Below, one piece after another: positions 21,349 to 23,670 of a stretch of DNA of 23,670 bases. The notes beneath the pieces are model-generated. The model saw only the letters and a program-made list of their open reading frames with translations. It had not been told where the DNA came from and did no database searches. Origin of the DNA: Geobacteraceae bacterium (GTDB taxonomy: Bacteria; Desulfobacterota; Desulfuromonadia; Desulfuromonadales; Desulfuromonadaceae); the NCBI GenBank assembly GCA_020201305.1, contig JAIVHC010000168.1, positions 1 to 23,670 on the forward strand. The letters run 5' to 3'. How positions within the stretch are numbered: the stretch's first letter is position 1; each line of letters starts with the position of its first letter. A program made the translations under genes and the position numbers.

Positions 21349-22689
21349 ATGATTAAAATTAACAAGGGGCTGGATCTGCCGATAACCGGCGTTCCAGAAC
21401 AGAAAATTTCTGATGCTCCCGCAGTAAAATCCGTGGCCATACTGGGTCCGGACTATGCCGGCATGAAACCGAGCATGGAAGTTAAAGAGGGAGACAAGGT
21501 AAAACTTGGCCAACTGCTGTTTACCGACAAAAAAACGGAGGGTGTCAAGTACACGGCTCCGGGCGCAGGCAAGGTTGTTGCCATCAACCGTGGCGCACGT
21601 CGCGTTTTGCAGTCGGTGGTTATTGAATTGAGCGGCAAAGAGGAAGAGGAAACATTCGCTTCCTATAAAGACAAGGATCTCGCAGGCCTCGCGCGCGATA
21701 AAGTGGTTACCAACCTGGTTGACTCCGGGATGTGGACAGCGCTGCGGACCCGGCCCTACAACAAGGTCCCCGCGGTTGATACGGAACCCAAATCGATCTT
21801 TGTAACCGCCATGGACACTAATCCGCTGGCGCCGAAAGCCGAGCTTCTCATCAAAGAGGAGGAGCAGGCGTTTGCAAACGGCCTTAAGGTTCTTACACGC
21901 CTGACGCAAGGACCCGTTTACGTGTGCCAGAAACCCAACGCAGTTATGCCTCAGGTAAAGGGCATTACATACGAGGAATTCGATGGCCCCCATCCGGCAG
22001 GACTTCCGGGCACACACATCCATTTTCTCGATCCGGTCAATATCGACACCTGCGTATGGCATATCAACTATCAGGATGTCATTGCCTACGGCAAGTTCTT
22101 CATCAGCGGTAAAATCCCCGTAGAGCGCATAATTGCTTTGGGCGGTCCGGGGGTGAAAGAACCACGTCTGCTGCGTACCCGCATAGGTGCCAACATGAAT
22201 GAGATCACTGCGGGTCAAATCAAAAAAGGGGAACAGCGCGTCATCTCCGGCTCCGTATTCAACGGTTGCGAAGCTGCGGACGAAATGGCATTCCTCGGAC
22301 GCTACCACCAGCAGGTGAGTGTCCTGCCCGAGAAACGTGAGCGCGAGCTGCTTGCCTCTCTGAAGCCCGGCGAAGATCGCTTCTCCATCAAACGCGTGTT
22401 TATGAATGCCTTCACCGGCGGTCCCACTGCGGACATGAACACCAGTACCTACGGGCGTTCGGGCAATATGCTCGCCATTGGTTCATTTGAAAAGGTGATG
22501 CCTCTCGACATCCTGCCCAACTACCTGCTGCGTGCTCTGTGCGCCGGTGATACCGATGAGGCCCAGAGCCTCGGCTGTCTTGAACTCGCCGAGGAAGATC
22601 TGGCGTTGTGCACATATGCATGCCCCGGCAAAAACGATTTTGGCGTGGTACTGCGTGACGCACTAACCATCATTGAGAAAGAGGGATAA
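21349..22689 (+). CDS. nqrA: Na+-translocating NADH:quinone reductase subunit A
   Basis: The 446-residue protein has exactly the usual NqrA length and starts in the family manner (MIKINKGLDLPITGVPEQ). Further family stretches are YKDKDLAGLARDKVVTNLVDSGMWTALRTRPYNKVP, FVTAMDTNPLAPK, LGGPGVKEPRLLRTRIGANMNEI and LPNYLLRALCAGDTDEAQSLGCLELAEEDLALCTYACPGKNDFG. NqrA is the cytoplasmic-side subunit of the six-subunit Nqr pump, which couples NADH oxidation by quinone to Na+ export. It is related to RnfC but lacks the ferredoxin-type Cys motifs. AAGGA is 12 nt before the ATG. nqrB follows after 3 bp. Confidence 0.97.
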   Translation: MIKINKGLDLPITGVPEQKISDAPAVKSVAILGPDYAGMKPSMEVKEGDKVKLGQLLFTDKKTEGVKYTAPGAGKVVAINRGARRVLQSVVIELSGKEEEETFASYKDKDLAGLARDKVVTNLVDSGMWTALRTRPYNKVPAVDTEPKSIFVTAMDTNPLAPKAELLIKEEEQAFANGLKVLTRLTQGPVYVCQKPNAVMPQVKGITYEEFDGPHPAGLPGTHIHFLDPVNIDTCVWHINYQDVIAYGKFFISGKIPVERIIALGGPGVKEPRLLRTRIGANMNEITAGQIKKGEQRVISGSVFNGCEAADEMAFLGRYHQQVSVLPEKRERELLASLKPGEDRFSIKRVFMNAFTGGPTADMNTSTYGRSGNMLAIGSFEKVMPLDILPNYLLRALCAGDTDEAQSLGCLELAEEDLALCTYACPGKNDFGVVLRDALTIIEKEG

Positions 22690-22692
22690 GCC

Positions 22693-23670
22693 GTGAAATT
22701 ACTCGACGATATGAAACCTCATTTTGAAGAGGGCGGAAAGTGGGAAAAGTATTCCGCCGTCTATGATGCCATAGATACCACACTGTACTCACCGGCAACG
22801 GTTACCGAGGGTTCGGTTCATGTACGCGACAGCATCAACCACAAGCGTGTCATGAGCATCATTATGCTCGCACTCCTGCCCTGCATCATGATGGCAATGT
22901 GGAACAGTGGCTATCAGGCAAATCTTACCCTGGCACAGATGGAAGGCGGCGAAGCGCTGCGCGGATTGAGCAACCACACCTCCATCATCGCCAATATCCT
23001 TAAAGGCGCGGGACTGTTCCTGCCGGTGCTGATTGTCGCACTTATTACCCAGGGTATCTGGGTTGCGGTATTCGCGTCCATGCGGAAGCGCCAGATTGAC
23101 GCGGGATTTCTGGTTACCGCTACCCTGATCGCACTCCTCATGCCCCCTACCGTTCCCCTGTGGCAGGTAGTGATTGCCACCTCCTTCGGGGTTGTAATCG
23201 GGCGTGAAATCTTCGGCGGCATCGGGATGAACTTTTTGAATCCGGCGCTGGTAGCCTGGGTATTCCTCGCCATGGCCTACCCTGCATCCATGTCCGGCGA
23301 TGCGGTATGGACCGCCGTGGATGGCTACAGCGGTGCCACTCCGCTGAGCATGGCGATGGCCGACGGCGTTAACAGCCTGAGCAGCGCCGGCATCACCTGG
23401 AAATCCGCCTTTCTCGGAACCATTCCCGGCAGCATGGGGGAAACCTCTGCCATGGCCTGCATCCTCGGTGCCGCTATCCTTCTGGTTGCCGGTGTGGCCA
23501 ACTGGCGCATCATTGCATCAATTATAATCGGCGTGGTGGCTATCTCTTCAATCCTGTGTCTGTTTGACTCCGGAGCGATGAATCCCGCCTGGCACCTGGT
23601 ACTGGGCGGCCTTGCTTTCGGTACGGTGTTCCTGGCTACAGATCACTCCTCGGCAGCGATGACCGTCAGA
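22693..23670 (+). CDS. nqrB: Na+-translocating NADH:quinone reductase subunit B, 3' partial
   Basis: A GTG start at 22693, 3 bp after nqrA with GAGG about 8 nt upstream (inside nqrA), opens a frame that runs to the window end (326 codons visible of roughly 400). The N-terminus VKLLDDMKPHFEEGGKWEKY is typical. Hydrophobic helices follow, with NHKRVMSIIMLALLPCIMMAMWN, FGGIGMNFLNPALVAWVFLAMAYP, and VDGYSGATPLSMAM. The SGAT segment carries the Thr to which FMN is covalently attached by a phosphoester bond in this family. TDHSSAAMT at the edge is close to the end of the usual membrane core. The remaining subunits (nqrC-F) are expected to the right. Confidence 0.96.
   Translation, partial: MKLLDDMKPHFEEGGKWEKYSAVYDAIDTTLYSPATVTEGSVHVRDSINHKRVMSIIMLALLPCIMMAMWNSGYQANLTLAQMEGGEALRGLSNHTSIIANILKGAGLFLPVLIVALITQGIWVAVFASMRKRQIDAGFLVTATLIALLMPPTVPLWQVVIATSFGVVIGREIFGGIGMNFLNPALVAWVFLAMAYPASMSGDAVWTAVDGYSGATPLSMAMADGVNSLSSAGITWKSAFLGTIPGSMGETSAMACILGAAILLVAGVANWRIIASIIIGVVAISSILCLFDSGAMNPAWHLVLGGLAFGTVFLATDHSSAAMTVR

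Noticed and set aside
21328..22308. A 326-codon frame antisense to nqrA
   Set aside because: NqrA is full length and conserved; the antisense frame is a by-product of codon bias.

Overview
The window reads as a piece of a chromosome from an anaerobic or facultatively anaerobic Gram-negative bacterium of intermediate GC. My best guess is Desulfobacterota / former Deltaproteobacteria. The reasons are an 11-subunit complex I operon with no NADH-input genes, a Na+-pumping Nqr operon, a Geobacter/Myxococcus-type PilZ protein and a long Prc-type protease. This is a family-level impression; no database was searched.

Layout. At 2-1252 (+) is the 3' part of an antiporter-like subunit related to MrpD/NuoN. 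From 1510 to 3893 (-) come a nitroreductase and a divergent UbiD-family protein. From 4125 to 14116 (-) lies one compact operon, nuoABCDHIJKLMN, whose promoter candidate is at about 14195-14223 and whose terminator hairpin is at 3901-3920. A NifU/IscU-type Fe-S scaffold gene (14417-14788, -) sits just upstream on the same strand and could supply clusters to NuoB and NuoI. On the + strand follow a DinG-type helicase carrying an N-terminal RadC/JAMM domain (14975-17403), the protease Prc (17983-20103), a pseudo-receiver/PilZ protein (20232-20948), and the start of the nqr operon (nqrA, then nqrB running off the end).

Energy logic. Complex I without NuoEFG cannot take electrons from NADH through the usual module; ferredoxin or another carrier is the likely donor (inference). 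NADH oxidation could be handled by Nqr. Three multi-gene energy-coupling loci (antiporter-like, Nuo, Nqr) therefore lie within 24 kb.

Oddities. Three genes are interrupted. nuoL is shifted at a five-C tract, the helicase at about 16330-16339, and nuoM both loses roughly 55-65 conserved residues and shifts frame. The two simple shifts may be sequencing errors; the nuoM deletion is harder to explain that way. The window also holds a family of about 150-177 bp non-coding elements with structured ends and 6-7 bp target duplications (1359-1511, 3946-4095, 17579-17755, plus a 26-bp remnant at 14908-14933). All three full copies sit between a stop codon and a terminator hairpin, and one carries a nested 22-bp perfect palindrome. 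The UbiD start codon directly abuts the T-tract of the nuo terminator, with a Shine-Dalgarno sequence on the far side of the hairpin.

No tRNA, rRNA, CRISPR array or transposase gene was recognised.
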